Positions 1 through 11,894 are shown, counted from the stretch's first letter. The stretch: 64,000 nucleotides of DNA from Tubulanus polymorphus (GCF_964204645.1 NC_134030.1:13794447-13858446); one strand, 5' to 3'. Translations and numbers: made by a program. The notes: generated from the sequence alone by a model not told the origin.

Positions 1-6
1 CCACAT

Positions 7-2628
7 TTAAGTTTCTTTGATCAGCTTCTTAGGTGGTACAGAAACACGACAGGATTTCCTGACACTTATAGGAATACTATGGGCTTGGGGTTGATCAGAA
101 ACTTCAACCAAATCACCTGAGTTTCTAACTCCACTTTCGACATCTGGGTTTGAACCTTGTTGAGTACCCAGATCAGTACTGACTGGAGGTACCGTTGGTA
201 CAGTAACACTAGGCATATCATATTGTCGATTATCTACATCATCCACACAACTACTATTTACATGAACATTTTCACTACAGGGAAATAAGTGATCTATGTG
301 ACAATAACGATATCTGCCACCAACCATAACTAGGTAGGTAAGAAGACCTTTCCTGTGAATGATTACACCTCGAAAGTATTTTTCAAGACCTCTCACATTA
401 GATTTTACCATAACATTTTGTTTCTCAACAAACTCTCTAGGTTTTGATAATACAGAATCATGATATCTCCTCTGAATATCCTGCTTTGCACAAATTTTGG
501 TATACATATTAGGTTTAATAAGTGACAGCCTAGATCTTAACTGAAGTTTCCTGAAAAGTTCAGCTGGAGATCTACCTGTTATCGAGTGTGGTGTTGTTCG
601 ATACATGAACAAAAAGTTATCCAGTAATTTCGAGGGATCAACCTTATCGACTCGCTGCATCAAAATGTGTTTCTTGAGCGCTCGTTTAACTATTTGTACT
701 GACCTTTCGGCCGCCCCATTTGAGCTTGGGCTATAAACAGGTACTGGTGTATATTTGACACCATTATTACATAAGAAGTCATGGAATTCCTCCGAATTGA
801 ATGGGGGCCCATTGTCACTGACCAACTCCTTAGGTAATCCCTCATGAGCAAAAACACTTCTCAAGGTATCAATTACTTTTGGTGCAGCTGTTGATGACAT
901 CATAAAACATTCCAACCATTTAGAGAAACTATCAACAATAATGAGGTAATGTTTGCCTTCAAGTTCACCAAAATCTATATGAATCCTATCCCATGGACCA
1001 TTTGTTGGTCGCCATGGCAACAAAGGTACCTTAACCGGAGCATTTCTCATACTAAGACACAATTGACAGTTTTGTACTAAATTTTCAATATCTTGATCAA
1101 TGCCAGGATACCACAAATAATTTCTAGCTAAAGACTTGATACCAACAATACCAAAATGTTCCGAGTGCAACTCATCCAACATGATCTGTTTGAACTTTGG
1201 TGGTATAACAACTCTCATTCCCCAAAGTATGCAACCCTGATCTACAGATAATTCATTTCTGCGCCTAAAATAAGGCAAAATATCAGGATCGTTGCAGTGA
1301 TTAGGCCAACCATTAAGTATATATTGATAAACTTTTGACATTGTTGGATCTTTTCTAGTCTCAGACTCAATGTCTGCAGCATTAATAGGTAACATATTCG
1401 CATACGTAAAATAATTAATATCCAGTTCCACTGCTTCCATCTTAGCATTAGGATTAGGAAATCTAGACAACATATCACAGTTTTCATGATCTTTACCACT
1501 TCTATGTACAATTTCGTAATCGTATGCCATTAAAATAAGTGACCACCTTTGCAGACGCAGAGCTGCCAGGGCCGGAACTCCTGTTTTTGAACCAAAAATT
1601 GTTACAAGAGGTTTGTGGTCGGTGACCAACAGAAACTTTCTATCGTATAGATATTTGTGGAAGTGTTTGACTCCATAAATGATTGAAAGAGCTTCACGTT
1701 CAATTTGGGAGTAGTTGTGTTCTGCAGGAGTCAAACTACGATTACCATATGCTATGGGTTTCTCTGATCCATCTGGAAACCTTTTAGAAAGAATCGCACC
1801 TATACCATATGGACTCGCATCACAGCCTAGAACTAGCTCTGCCTTGGGGTCAAAATGTACTAATAACTGGTTACTTGTCAACAACCTTTTTGACTCTAAA
1901 AATGCCTTTTCACATTCTGAACTCCACACATATTTATCATCCTTTTTGAGAAGTTGATGTAAAGGATACAATAACGTAGACAGGTTTGGTAAGAATTTAC
2001 CATAATGATTCAACATGCCAAGGTAAGTACGCAACTCAGAAACACTACTAGGACTAGGTACTGCATGTATAGCTTCAACATTCTTGGATGTTGGATGAAT
2101 ACCTTCACTATCTACATTGTGACCTAAATACTCTTCTTCAGATACAAATAACCGAGACTTTCTAGAACTTGCAGTAACATTATGTTTACGTAATCTACTA
2201 AAAATTTCTCTCAACAATCTCACATGTTCTTCTGCAGTAACAGTAGCAAGCAATATATCGTCTTGGCTTGCTGCTGCCTGCGGAATACCTACAAGCAGTT
2301 TGCCCATAAATCTCTGAAAAATAGCTGGAGACGTTTTAACTCCAAATGGTAAACGGTTGTACCTAAAAAGACCAAATGGTGTATTAACAGTGCATAATTC
2401 TCTGGACTTATCAGATAATTCCAATTGAAGATACGCGTTTGAAAGATCGATCTTTGAAAAGTATTTACAACCATTTAGTTTTGAGAAAATGTCCTCTGGT
2501 GTTGGCAGGGGATAAGGATCACTATCTATCAAATTGTTGATAGACACCTTAAAATCACCACAAATTCTCACATTGTCATCCTTTTTTTGGGACAAATACA
2601 ATTGGACTTGAGTATTTGCTAGTCTCAA
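7..2628 (-). pseudogene. pol: gypsy pol: reverse transcriptase, RNase H, integrase
   Basis: An 873-residue frame. Reverse transcriptase comes first (DLSNAYLQLEL, then the catalytic box, which reads ASQDDILL: the usual Tyr of YxDD is Ser, both Asp are kept). RNase H follows with its four acids (GCDAS, REALS, VTDHKP, ENCDMLSR). Integrase follows with an HHCC finger (H-SEH, then C-QLC), the DDE triad (HIDFG, SDNGPPF, NGAAERS) and a basic C-terminus ending in a Ser/Pro-rich tail. It would copy element RNA into DNA in particles and insert it. The first codons overlap the protease frame and are out of frame with it, so this annotated ATG is not a natural start. The YxDD change probably impairs polymerisation. 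Confidence 0.9.
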
Positions 2629-3310
2629 CTCTACTCATAACATTCATTTCAACAGATCTTTTAAGATTGTTTTCTACCTTGTCTAATAATGCATACGGTA
2701 TAGATCTAGCTCTGAAAAATATACCATCGGTTTCCTGTTTAAGATCTATCTCTGCAGTGTAACCCTTGATTGGCTCTTTATGAGCTTGAAAAATATCTCT
2801 GTACTCATCGACCAACCTTGGCACTTGACCTTTGTAATCATTGACATCAAATGAAGTTACAGAGAATAATTCAGACCAGTTTAGTTTAATAATGCTAAGC
2901 CAATTTCTGCCTAAAAGAGGAGGCTTGTTCACCGCCTTTACAACAATAACAGGCAGATAGTATTTCTGACCTTTATATTCAACCAAAGCCTGAAAAGAAC
3001 CTAACACAGTGATATTTTCACCTGAGTAACTAGCAAGTTTTACATTTGACCTTGACAATTTTATGTCAGAAAATTTCTCTTTATATAAACTCTCAGAAAA
3101 AATTGTGGCTGATGCGCCTGTATCTACCAAAAGATTAACTCTAACCTCATTGACAAAAATATCAAAATTTTCACTACAGGGAAATAAGTGATCTATGTGA
3201 AATGTGACATTTCCTGACCGATTATCACTGTTGATTAATCTGCGGCTTTCTACCAAAGTTATTATTATTATTACCGGTACGCGATTTGACCATATTAACA
3301 TCGCCTTCAC
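2576..3310 (-). pseudogene. gypsy retropepsin and start of the RT domain
   Basis: A 244-residue frame with the retropepsin signature LLVDTGASATIF at about residues 80-91 and the companion LLGRNWL flap-side motif. It runs into the RT N-terminal region (SSPIVFVPKKG) and stops where the A7 homopolymer shifts the frame into the 7-2628 pol frame. With six As the two frames would be continuous, so a one-base expansion (or an assembly error) is the simplest reading. The frame upstream is the same as gag, suggesting one gag-protease polyprotein. The first ~50 residues derive from the filler patch and are not a recognisable domain. Confidence 0.85.
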
Positions 3311-3424
3311 TGGGATTTGAAGTCGACCCGACTGACATCTCCATGCGTCTTTCCAAACTAATTTTGACGAACCAAGTAGTTTTTTGCGGATTGGTTCGCT
3401 TCTAATTCCAGCGACAAACCGATC

Positions 3425-3820
3425 TCAGAGTTGATTCTCCAGGGATCCTCCAAACTCACACGACAAAGCAAGTTTCTTCAGCGCTACAATGTATTCTGAC
3501 AAAGTCTCTAACGAGGACTGGCGCCTCATATTAAATTTGTACCGTTCACCCATTGTTGTGGATGGAGGTTTGTGGTGGGCTTCTAACAAGGCTGTGAGAT
3601 CATCGTATTTTTCATCCGAAGGAGCCTTTGGCATGGTTAGATTTACTAAAAGTTCGAAAGTTTCAGGTCCAATCATTGATAGAAGGACGTCCAATTTGCT
3701 TTCATTTGCAATTTTATTTACCCTCATCCACGCCTCGAGTCTACATTGGTAGTTTTTCCATTCTTCCTTTTGCGGAGATTACTCATTTATCGAACCGATA
3801 TAAGCAGAAGCCATACTCAT
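3425..3820 (-). pseudogene. gag: gypsy gag fragment
   Basis: A short capsid-like frame with features of metazoan gypsy Gag (LLSMIGPETFELL, then ERYKFNMRRQ, then EYIVALKKLALSCEFG). An ATG at 3818-3820 begins the frame; a TAA 14 codons later (3779-3781) and a TGA at the downstream end, where the family normally has Arg, interrupt it. The same frame then continues to the protease without a shift. It is much shorter than a normal Gag: part of the N-terminal half and the CCHC zinc knuckle are missing. Confidence 0.75.
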
Positions 3821-3855
3821 TCCTTCTACACTCGGATGGAGAACGATATTAAGTT

Positions 3856-3990
3856 TTCCTCATCGCCAATGTGACGTTTCCTGACCGATTATCAATGAAC
3901 TACAATGCCATTCATTGTACTCAAAACGGAAGTGAATTTATTCAGTCAAACTAATTACTGAAAGCTACATACATCACATATGGGTGGAAC
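3856..3990 (-). repeat. LTR 3' end and primer-binding-like site
   Basis: Read on the minus strand, a segment ending GGTCAGGAAACGTCACA (3870-3886) is followed directly by TTGGCGATGAGGAAAAC, which resembles the TGGCGAYGAGG primer-binding sites of many metazoan gypsy elements. A minus-strand AATAAA lies at about 3936-3941, inside the presumed LTR. The outer LTR border cannot be set, because the other LTR is outside the window; 3990-4380 holds nothing else I recognise. Confidence 0.55.
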
Positions 3991-4380
3991 TGAAAAATCA
4001 TTTCCAATCACGCACGGAGTCCAATATTAGAAGCAAGGTTGATATTGTAGATATGTTTCAATCTTTATTGCTGACTCAAAAAAATAGACCCACATCCTTA
4101 GGGCACCCACTGGGGACAAATCCAAAAAAATAAATTCACATGACTCATGACTCAAATATACATTGAAAAAGTAGTGATTCGATTAAAAATGGAGGACTGA
4201 TAGCAATTCATAGAAATATGGCCCCAGACTCTGGGGCATCTGCTGAAGGTCATATCTAAAGACGGGTTTTTATTGTTTCAGCATTTTGCCTACAGAAGAT
4301 CCAGGTATCAAGTCATATCTTGACAACTCTATGTCTAGTAGCGATTCCTAAAAATATGGGGAACACCTCATACAAATCAC

Positions 4381-5095
4381 ATCCAAACTAGGGCTCCAGG
4401 GACACCATGCCAACATGGTAAAATGCTTGACAATCTAAAAATGTCCATGTTCAAACCCCTGGTGAACAGCTATTGTAATCTAACATCTATCACCATAAAA
4501 CTCGGCACAATCATACAAATTGTCAGGAGTTAGAATTATGCAATTGATTGGGCGTAAAAATATGCACAGGTACTTAGAAATACAATCCACGTAATTCGAC
4601 TATTCAATACCCCCAGGTAAACATCATCGAAACCAATGGCCTTGAAACTCACATCCATGCACACCAAAACAGACCAAAAAACTCGGTCAACCCAATTCCA
4701 TGTATAATGAAGTGTCCTATGGCATCATAAGAATTCTCAACATCAAAACCTGTTAATGGTTTCCAAAAACGTTTTATTCCCTCTATACATCTAGAGTGAA
4801 ATGACCACCAATTGCGTGAAAGTGGACTGATTGAAAGACATGCCAGCAAGATCCCTTGCCATAATATACCCACCACGAGTCTCAATGAAGAAAGGCAAAT
4901 TGTTCAGAAATTCATGCCTCAGAATTTGGGCTAAAAATGATATCTCTGAGCACAATTATGTTCACAAGATGGCCATTTTAGTCTGATTGATCCAATTCAT
5001 AAGACGATGGATCGTAGGGGGATACATACCATATGAACAATCAAGATACTTAATTGTTGTTTAAAAAATTTCCCTTTAAAAATTGAATAAAGGTC
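4381..5095 (+). repeat. remnant of the Helitron-like repeat family
   Basis: Diverged single copy of the family that forms the 25.8-28.6 kb array. It shares the head (CCAGGGACACCATGCC), one ~154-bp monomer (CCCCCAGGTAAACATC, then CCTTGAAACTCAC) and the tail (CTCAGAATTTGGGC, then AAGACGATGG). The tail half at 4918-5090 is also close to 12383-12568. No coding potential. Confidence 0.7.
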
Positions 5096-6386
5096 CAATA
5101 GCCCTGTGGCTCACCATCAAATCATTGAGTGTATATTGTCAAAAATATCATACTAACTATAAATAAATTTGGGTTGCAATCGAATGTAGAATAGATTATC
5201 GAATCAAAACCAACTGACGATATGCTGAACAAACTCTTCAACCAACAATCTTTTATTCTAAATCTAATCACTTCATTAATTCTTAGCCCCTTATTACACG
5301 ATTAATACATACAAGATATTATCATACTCGCATTTTCCAGATTTTATCATCCTTGAATTGAATTAAAATACGTGCCCAACACACGACTCCCAGTCTCATC
5401 TGTGTTTGGTTTTAACAGCACGCATGTGATAACTATGCTGTACGTTCTCTATTTATCGCTTCGCACGGATTTCCGTAGTACGATAGTGATATATATAAGG
5501 GTATATGTAAGACTAGCTCCCACCTCTAAATCAGTTGAAAAAACTGACTGTTGATAGGATGAAAAGCTGAGAGCATTCCACTGCCCGCTATTGTCTACAG
5601 ACTATCTAGTCCATTATTAATTCATCACCGCTCACAATTCTTCCTAAGAACGTACTAAAATTGAATAGGGCAGAGTAGTAACACGGTTCACAAAAAGCCG
5701 ACGGCCGTGGTTAAACAGTACGGGTTAGCAGGTCTTTAAGGCATTGACAAGACAAATCTAAGCCAAAACTCCATTAGTATTGCCATACTTGCTAGTTTGG
5801 ATATTGAATTGAATAGCCTACTCGGTTATATTCGTAACACCGAACAAATTATAAGTGAACATACTATACCTAGTCGAATGAAATGCTCGCTATTTTGTTT
5901 TGGGTTCCACATTGGGTTTTCCCAATGGGCTTTCCCAATTACATCAGAAGATCCCGGAATTTCCCGTATATCCAACAAACAGCCAATCACATTCAATGTA
6001 GCTCAGGTAACAAGGTCAACTCAGATAAATAGAAGTGAGAAAATTTAGGGGGTTTATAAAGTGAGGGCCTGTAGGTCGAAAAGTACATCCAGATGAGTAG
6101 CACAAAAAATGACAACACTTCCAGGAAGGATGAACTTTTCTATATTTCAATTCCAAGTATGAAAATTCTCATATGTGAAAATGTGCCATTACTTAGTGCT
6201 AAAAAGCAGGGTTTTTAGGTGTTTTTCAATTATAAGTCCCCTGAAAATAGCTCGATCACTATGAAATTTTTGTGGGCTCGAGAACTCATTAAGCCAAACC
6301 ATGACACCAAAAATCAACACTATTGGTTCAACAGTCGATGTTTGTGCCTTGTTGACACACCGGTTCTCTATTCGTTTTCAATGAAA
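5096..6386. other. AT-rich DNA without recognised genes
   Basis: Only short chance frames on both strands. No domain, splice pair or repeat that I can support was seen here, apart from the approach to the DIRS terminus at 6387. Confidence 0.5.
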
Positions 6387-6555
6387 ATTACAATTTTTGG
6401 AACTAAAATTTCTATTACCAAGTAGTACTTACCCTTTCCTATGGTTTTTGCCAATATTTTCTAAATTTGGATTGATCGCCAATGGTTTTTCTATACGACC
6501 CGGCCCTGCGGTATTGCATTTAGCCACCGGCGAAATCCGCCATCTTTTTACGTCA
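6387..6555 (+). repeat. DIRS left inverted terminal repeat
   Basis: The reverse complement of bases about 6430-6555 matches 11895-12015 with about one mismatch (both contain ATACCGCAGGGCCGGG in that orientation). The outer 6390-6430 part is specific to this end, and its complement is the first half of the internal complementary region. Confidence 0.9.
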
Positions 6556-6602
6556 TAGCAAACCAAAAAAAAAACAGCTATGCGGGGCAGGTGGGCGGGA
6601 TT

Positions 6603-6696
6603 AGGAAAGGGTAAGTACTACTCGGAAATACAAATTTTAGTTCCAAAAATTGTAATATTTCCGTCGAGTACTGTACCCTTTCCTATGGTTTTTGCT
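6603..6696 (+). repeat. DIRS internal complementary region
   Basis: The first half (to about 6653) is complementary to the left outer end (TAAGTACTACTYGG, then TTTTAGTTCCAAAAATTGT). The second half (6657-6696) is complementary to the right outer end (TTTCCGTCGAGTACTGTACC). The joint AAT at 6654-6656 is the complement of the ATT next to the left terminus. In DIRS replication this region templates joining of the ends into a circle. Confidence 0.88.
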
Positions 6697-6955
6697 AGAC
6701 AGGCCTAGCACAAGGATGGTGGGAAAGGTAGATAGAAAAACCACCGCTCAAACGTAAGGTAAGAGGGAAAAAGAGAGCACTTACCCAAGCACGGAATGGA
6801 GCACTGTAGCACAGGGAAGACCGGTTGGCCACAGTGAGTCCGTCCAGCTCAGGGGCCCCCCCCCAGAATTTTGCGAAATTAATACTTGCAGATATGAGCC
6901 CAAACTATGTACAAGGATACACCCCCTGTGATCCTGATAATGCAACATAAATATT

Positions 6956-7829
6956 CTACACTAAAGGGTCCGATCGGAAAGAACGGACACCTTGAACCAT
7001 GACAACAGGACCAAGTGAAGCTAATGAGCCTAACTGGCCTGAAACATCCCGTAAATAAAATGATGTGAATGTCGATGGAGAATTCCAAAAGGCGGCCCGA
7101 CAGACTTCCTCCAACGGAGCACCCGAAAAGGCTGCGCAGGAAGTAGCCATAGACCTCACTTGATGAGAAACCACTCCCTCCGATGCTCGATGTTTTAGGG
7201 CTTCAATTCGCCATTGACGCCCAACTGAGCCTGGTCGTTGGTTCTTTGCCAAAAATTCCAGGCCGCAGCGAAACAAATTCCTTCGCTGGCCCAAAGACAA
7301 TATGACCTTGTCGGACTGAAAGCGCATGAATCTCAGAGCGACGGGCCGAGCAAGCCAAGAACAGCAAAAATACAGTCTTTTTTGTCAAATTTGCAAATGA
7401 CACAGCCGAAAGAGGTTCAAATGGAGCCTCCATTAACTTCTTCAAAATTACAGACAGATCCCATGGTGGAACTGTCCTTGGTACCCGAGGCCGGGAAATA
7501 GAAAACCCTGCAACCAGCTGGGATATCCGATGATCCCCTGCTACATTTGGCCATCCAGAAGGACGCAATGTATGAGAAATCGCGGAGCGGTAACCTTTAA
7601 TAGTTATGACCTGCAAACCTTTTACTACAAATAGGTACAATTGAGCTACAGAGGGTGAGCATGGATCAATTACCCCTGCAGCACACCAATCCGCAAAATG
7701 ACTCCATTTGGCATCGTAAATGGTACTTGTTGATGGCCGCTTAGATCGTATAAAGGAGGCAGCCTGTTCTGAAAAGCCTGAAGCTGACAAGGATCGCTGG
7801 ACAATGGCCAGGCGAGCAGATTTAACCAC
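6956..7829 (-). pseudogene. DIRS tyrosine recombinase (integrase), broken
   Basis: Two frames. The 5' frame (7829 to ~7203) has the SAM-like N-terminal domain (TIYDAKWSHFADWC, then GYRSAISHTLR) and the first catalytic Arg in CSARRSEIHAL. The 3' frame (to 6956) has the HxxR box (SHQVRSMATS) and the catalytic Tyr in FTSFYLRDV. Where they meet, roughly 80-100 residues normally present in the family (including the catalytic Lys strand) are missing and the frame shifts. Both ends of the active site survive but cannot be in one protein. It slightly overlaps the RT frame upstream, as in other DIRS elements. Confidence 0.85.
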
Positions 7830-9504
7830 TGGCTGTTGGATGATGCCAAAAGTTCCCCTGAGACAGAAGCGATGGGAAATTCGGAAGAATCCTGGGGTTG
7901 TCGCACAGTAGGTTGAGAAGTGGTAGGAACCATTTCTGAGCCGGCCAACATGGTGCTACCAGAACTATGTTGCAATTGACTGATCTCTCTATTTGATCCA
8001 GTAAGCGCGGCAGGACTGGTGTGGGCGGGAACGCATACGCATGCATCCCCGACCAGTCCAGAGAGAAGGCATAGACCCCCCACGCTTCCGCGTCTGGAAA
8101 CGGGAACACAAACAGAGGACACCTCCGATTGAACCGGGTGGCAAACAGATCCAGCAGCGGATTGCCAAACGTGCCCCGAACCCGATCGGCTACTTCTTGG
8201 TGGAGAACCCATTCTGTCGCAATAGCCTGACCTCGACGAGACAGAGCATCGGCCATCACGTTCCTTTTCCCTGCTAAATGTGCCACAGTCAGGGACACGC
8301 CCTTTGTCTGGCACCAAAGAAGAATTTTGGCCGACAGACCTGTGAGGGTTTCTGAGTGAGTGCCCCCTTGGTTCTGAAGGTAAGCCCTCACTGTTGAATT
8401 GTCTGTGGCTAACCAAACGTGGTGGCCCTCCACTCTCCTGTGAAAGAACTTCAGGGCCTTCCACACGGCCAGCATTTCTAGGAAATTTATGTGGTTGGTG
8501 GCCTCGTAGTGAGACCATCTCCCGGCTTTGACTCGGTTCTCCAGATGTGCCCGCCATCCTTGGTGACTGGCATCCGTGAATACACGAACTGGAGCCTCTA
8601 ACGGAGCTAGTGACACCCCGAGCCAAAGATTCGTAGTTGCCGCCCACCACTGAAGATCCGGACTTGGATCGGTTGGAGGTACGGGAATCAAGGCCTCCCA
8701 GTTGCCCTTCGACTGAGACCAGAAGACCCTCAAATATTGTTGCAAGCACTTGCTTCTGAGGCGGCCTAAGGGCACCACCAGACCCATGGAGCTGATGGAG
8801 CCTAGAAGCCGTGACCAGTAACGAGCTGTTCTCGGGGTTGTGGACACTCCCGCTACAGCTTCTTGAAGTTTGGCCGAGATAAGTGAACTGTTGGGCCGGT
8901 AAACGAACAGTCGAACACCCCTTGACTGAAGTACCTTCTGAACTGACTTGACCAACTTGGTGAAAACCCACGGGGCTGTACTGAGGCCAAATAGAAGAGA
9001 CCTGAATTGGAACTGGCGGCCTTTCCACTTTATCCTGAGAAATCGCCGAGATTTTGGGTGAATTGGAACCTGAAAGTAAGCATCTTTCAGGTCCAATGAA
9101 GCCGCCCATTGACCCGGACGGAGCCCTTGAATCACGTCCTTGGGCTTGGTCATCCGGAACCTTGGAATGTCTAGGTGCCGATTGAGGGATGACAGATCTA
9201 TCACTGTCCGTTGACCCCCTGTGGCCTTTGGTACTATGAATATTCGAGAAAACCAGCCGGGAGAAGTTTCGTTGCAAACTGGTTCGATCGCTCCCTTCTC
9301 TGCCAATTCCTTGAGAGCCGGAGAGATTAAGGCCTCCTGACCTGGTTTTGGCCGCATGTCGGGAGGTGACCTCATCAGGCGCGGTCGCCTTAGGAAACGG
9401 AGACGGTAGCCACGAGAGACGACCCGGGAGGGCCAACCGTCTCCAAAGAGGTCGGACCAGTGGTGCCTGCTGCAGACAACCTCCCACTGGTCCCAAGAAT
9501 TCAT
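7822..9504 (-). pseudogene. DIRS reverse transcriptase, RNase H and methyltransferase-like region
   Basis: A 560-residue frame. RT fingers/palm: IDLSSLNRHLDIPRFRM and ASLDLKDAYFQVPIH. At RLFVY (about residue 205) the frame jumps to RPNSSLIS: the YLDDWL-type catalytic box and part of the thumb are absent, an in-frame deletion. RNase H is present with its acids (VFTDASHQGW, FLEMLAVW, LATDNST, MADALSRR). It is followed by the DIRS methyltransferase-like region (LLDLFATRFN, FSLDWSG, YAFPP). The ATG overlaps the upstream ORF1 stop as ATGA. The copy cannot polymerise DNA. Confidence 0.88.
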
Positions 9505-11752
9505 TTCGAGTTTTTCCCAAAGGAAGAGACCCTTTTTGGAGCCTTCCCCTTGCCTCGATACGAACCGGAACTGTTACGACCGGACGAGGCTTGACACGAT
9601 TGTTGAAGTTGCGCGCTAGTTCTCCAACCGGCATCCGAAGCCGCCTGAGAAAGCGCTGAAGTTTGAGATGGTCCTGTTTGCGTCCGTGCCGAACCTTGCG
9701 CCGCCGGCGTCGGACCAGAACGCTTTTTCCACGGAGTTCGGGGGTTGGACTTGGCCTGAACCTCCCGAATCTTCCTCAGCTCTGCGGAAACCGGAGCGCA
9801 CCAACCGGAGAAGAGACGTGAAGACCTCACCAATGGGGCTCTCAGCAAAGCATTCGACACCATATCCGGTAGACGAGTTTTGGAACTGGAGTCCATCACT
9901 GACTGACGGGAGGCTAACACAAGATTAGCCTGACCCCGAACCGACAACGGAATTACATGCGAAACAGACCGAGCCAAAGATTGGATAATCCGGTCCATTC
10001 CCTCCAGTTTTAGGGCAACTGACTCTGGGTCGGAGCCCGCATGAACGGCGGCGTGAGTCTCGCGAAGCTCACCCGTCAACACCTTAAGTGCCATATCTTG
10101 AAACGAAACAACCCTGGTAAGATTGTCCAGGATTGACGTCATGGCCACCAAACCGGACTTAGGCAAACGAATACCCGACTGTGTTGTAACAGTATCCGGG
10201 CTGATCAAAGTATAATCAGCATCCAGGCAGTCATGACTGTGATCCACAGCACCTAGAGTTGCGTAATACGCCGAGCGAAATGCGCCTATAGGTGGATCGG
10301 TTGAACTAAAATATTTCCCAGATTTCATACCCCGTTCTGGAGGGGGAAATGAAAATGTTCCAGGCCGACATTCACCCCATAATTGCGTATCCAATCGAGC
10401 CCATTCTCTCGAAACCGCTGACGATTCCCGTAAAACGTTAAGATCGGAGTCCGGAGGGCGATAAGCTTCCATTGACTCACCCACCAGAGGAGCTGCTGTG
10501 GGCTTAGCGCGAGTTGCCCCGTGCTTGACAAAGAACTCACTTATCATCGCTCTAAATCATCTTATCCTCGCCCCCGCTGGTTCGGATAAAACTGAACGGG
10601 ACGGAGATACATTGCGAGCCAGGGAAGCCCCTATCGTCTGGGGCAACCCACAATTGCTCGCGACAGGAACGACCCCAGAAGGAATTGCCGCTTCTGGGAC
10701 CGGATCCTCATTGAAATCAGACCCTACCGCAGCATCCAGGAATTCAGAGTCAGAATTCCGAAGATCTGAGTGGGCTGGCGAACTTCTAACCGGACAATCA
10801 GGAATAGGCTAACCTGTTGTAGAGGTTGCAGCGACTTGTTGCGACGAAGATAACAAGTTTAAAATTTTCTCCTCAAATACATGGAAATCCTTCTGAGTCA
10901 GGTATTTTCCAGTATCCCGACGATCATGCCGACTTCGGTGACGGTCCCTCGAACGTGATCGCGACCTACTAGAAGAATCGCTTTCATCGCTAGCCGACGT
11001 CGACGAACGATGAGAAGACCGACGGCGAAGCTTCCGACAATAACGATCGTAGTCCCTCTCGCGATCAAACCTTGATCTGCGAGGAGATCTTGCTCGTTTA
11101 TTACGCTCACGGCGTCTAAATCTAGTGGGAGAGCGAGCTCTATCCCCGGAGCGACGATCAGAATCAGACGATGAACGTACCGGATGTTTTGAACCGGACG
11201 ACGTCTGGACCGGACCGGTGCCCGAACCGGACTGATGCCCGACCCGGACTGGACCGGTACCGACCGAACCGGTGCGGGCCGTTCACGACTACCGCGGCGC
11301 GCGCTCGGTTCCGAACATGTAGTCTGAACCGGCCGAACCGGTGAACGACCAGAGACCGGTGAATGACCGGAGACCGGTGCCGGTGAACCAGCATTCCTCC
11401 CGGTGAACGGAGTTGGGAAGCCGATCGTACCTGAACGACCGGCGACCGCTCCGCTTTACGATAAGAAACAGGATTAGAAACGTCGGTTGGCACGTCGGCC
11501 GAAACCGACGAATCCCTGCTAACTCGACGACGATCTCTTAGTTTAAGAGCCTTATCGGCCCGAAGCCAAAGGTCCTCGGACCACACGTCGCAAATCTTGC
11601 AAGGATTGCTCCTTGCACATATTTGACCGGATTTGCCTGCACGACGCACATGAATCGTGGTTGTCCCAGGCGCCAAACAAATGCCCGCATCCCTCCCCGC
11701 CACAATGCTGACCCTTAGGAGGGGGTGGCATAATTATCCTGTTACAAATCAA
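9501..11752 (-). pseudogene. DIRS ORF1 (Gag-like): zinc finger, RS-rich region, C-terminal domain
   Basis: Best-preserved part is 9501-10547 (348 residues, Gln/Ser-rich basic C-terminus ending SFGKNSK). The same frame continues upstream to about 11290 with two nonsense codons, TAG at 10809-10811 and TGA near 10563. That upstream part has an Arg/Ser-dipeptide domain (SDSSSRSRSRSRDRHRSRH) at about 10930-11110. Two further frames, joined at about 11290 and 11650, lead to an N-terminal Cys/His cluster (HCGGEGCGHLF, HDSCASCR, then PCKICDVWSEDLW), a zinc finger typical of DIRS ORF1. The stop overlaps the RT start (ATGA). Presumed nucleic-acid-binding structural protein. Confidence 0.8.
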
Positions 11753-11894
11753 AACAATTCAATTCAATCAAATTATATTTGTAAATAAAATTCTTACGGA
11801 AAAATAGAAACCAGGGATAACCCCCAAACCGAACGGACTCAACGCGTTCTACTGGAGCGTTCAATCCAACGCGTTCTACTGCGAGAACGCCAAG

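Larger units (their letters stand above)
1..3895 (-). mobile_element. Ty3/gypsy LTR retrotransposon, degraded, 3' end off the left edge
   Basis: On the minus strand the order is LTR end, primer-binding-like site, gag, protease, reverse transcriptase, RNase H, integrase: the standard Ty3/gypsy order. Gag and protease share one frame, with nonsense codons at 3779-3781 and about 3425. The pol domains are in a second frame, entered across an A7 run at 2582-2588. The 3' LTR must lie left of base 1, because pol stops at 7-9. The nucleocapsid zinc knuckle expected between gag and protease is missing; a short filler built from two other parts of the element lies there (see findings). The integrase triad and RNase H acids are intact, so decay is recent to moderate. 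Confidence 0.92.

Noticed and set aside
7670-9634. 654-codon minus-strand frame overlapping the DIRS RT
   Set aside because: It is the alternate-frame shadow of the RT-RNase H and ORF1 genes; Ser/Gly-rich composition, no domain.
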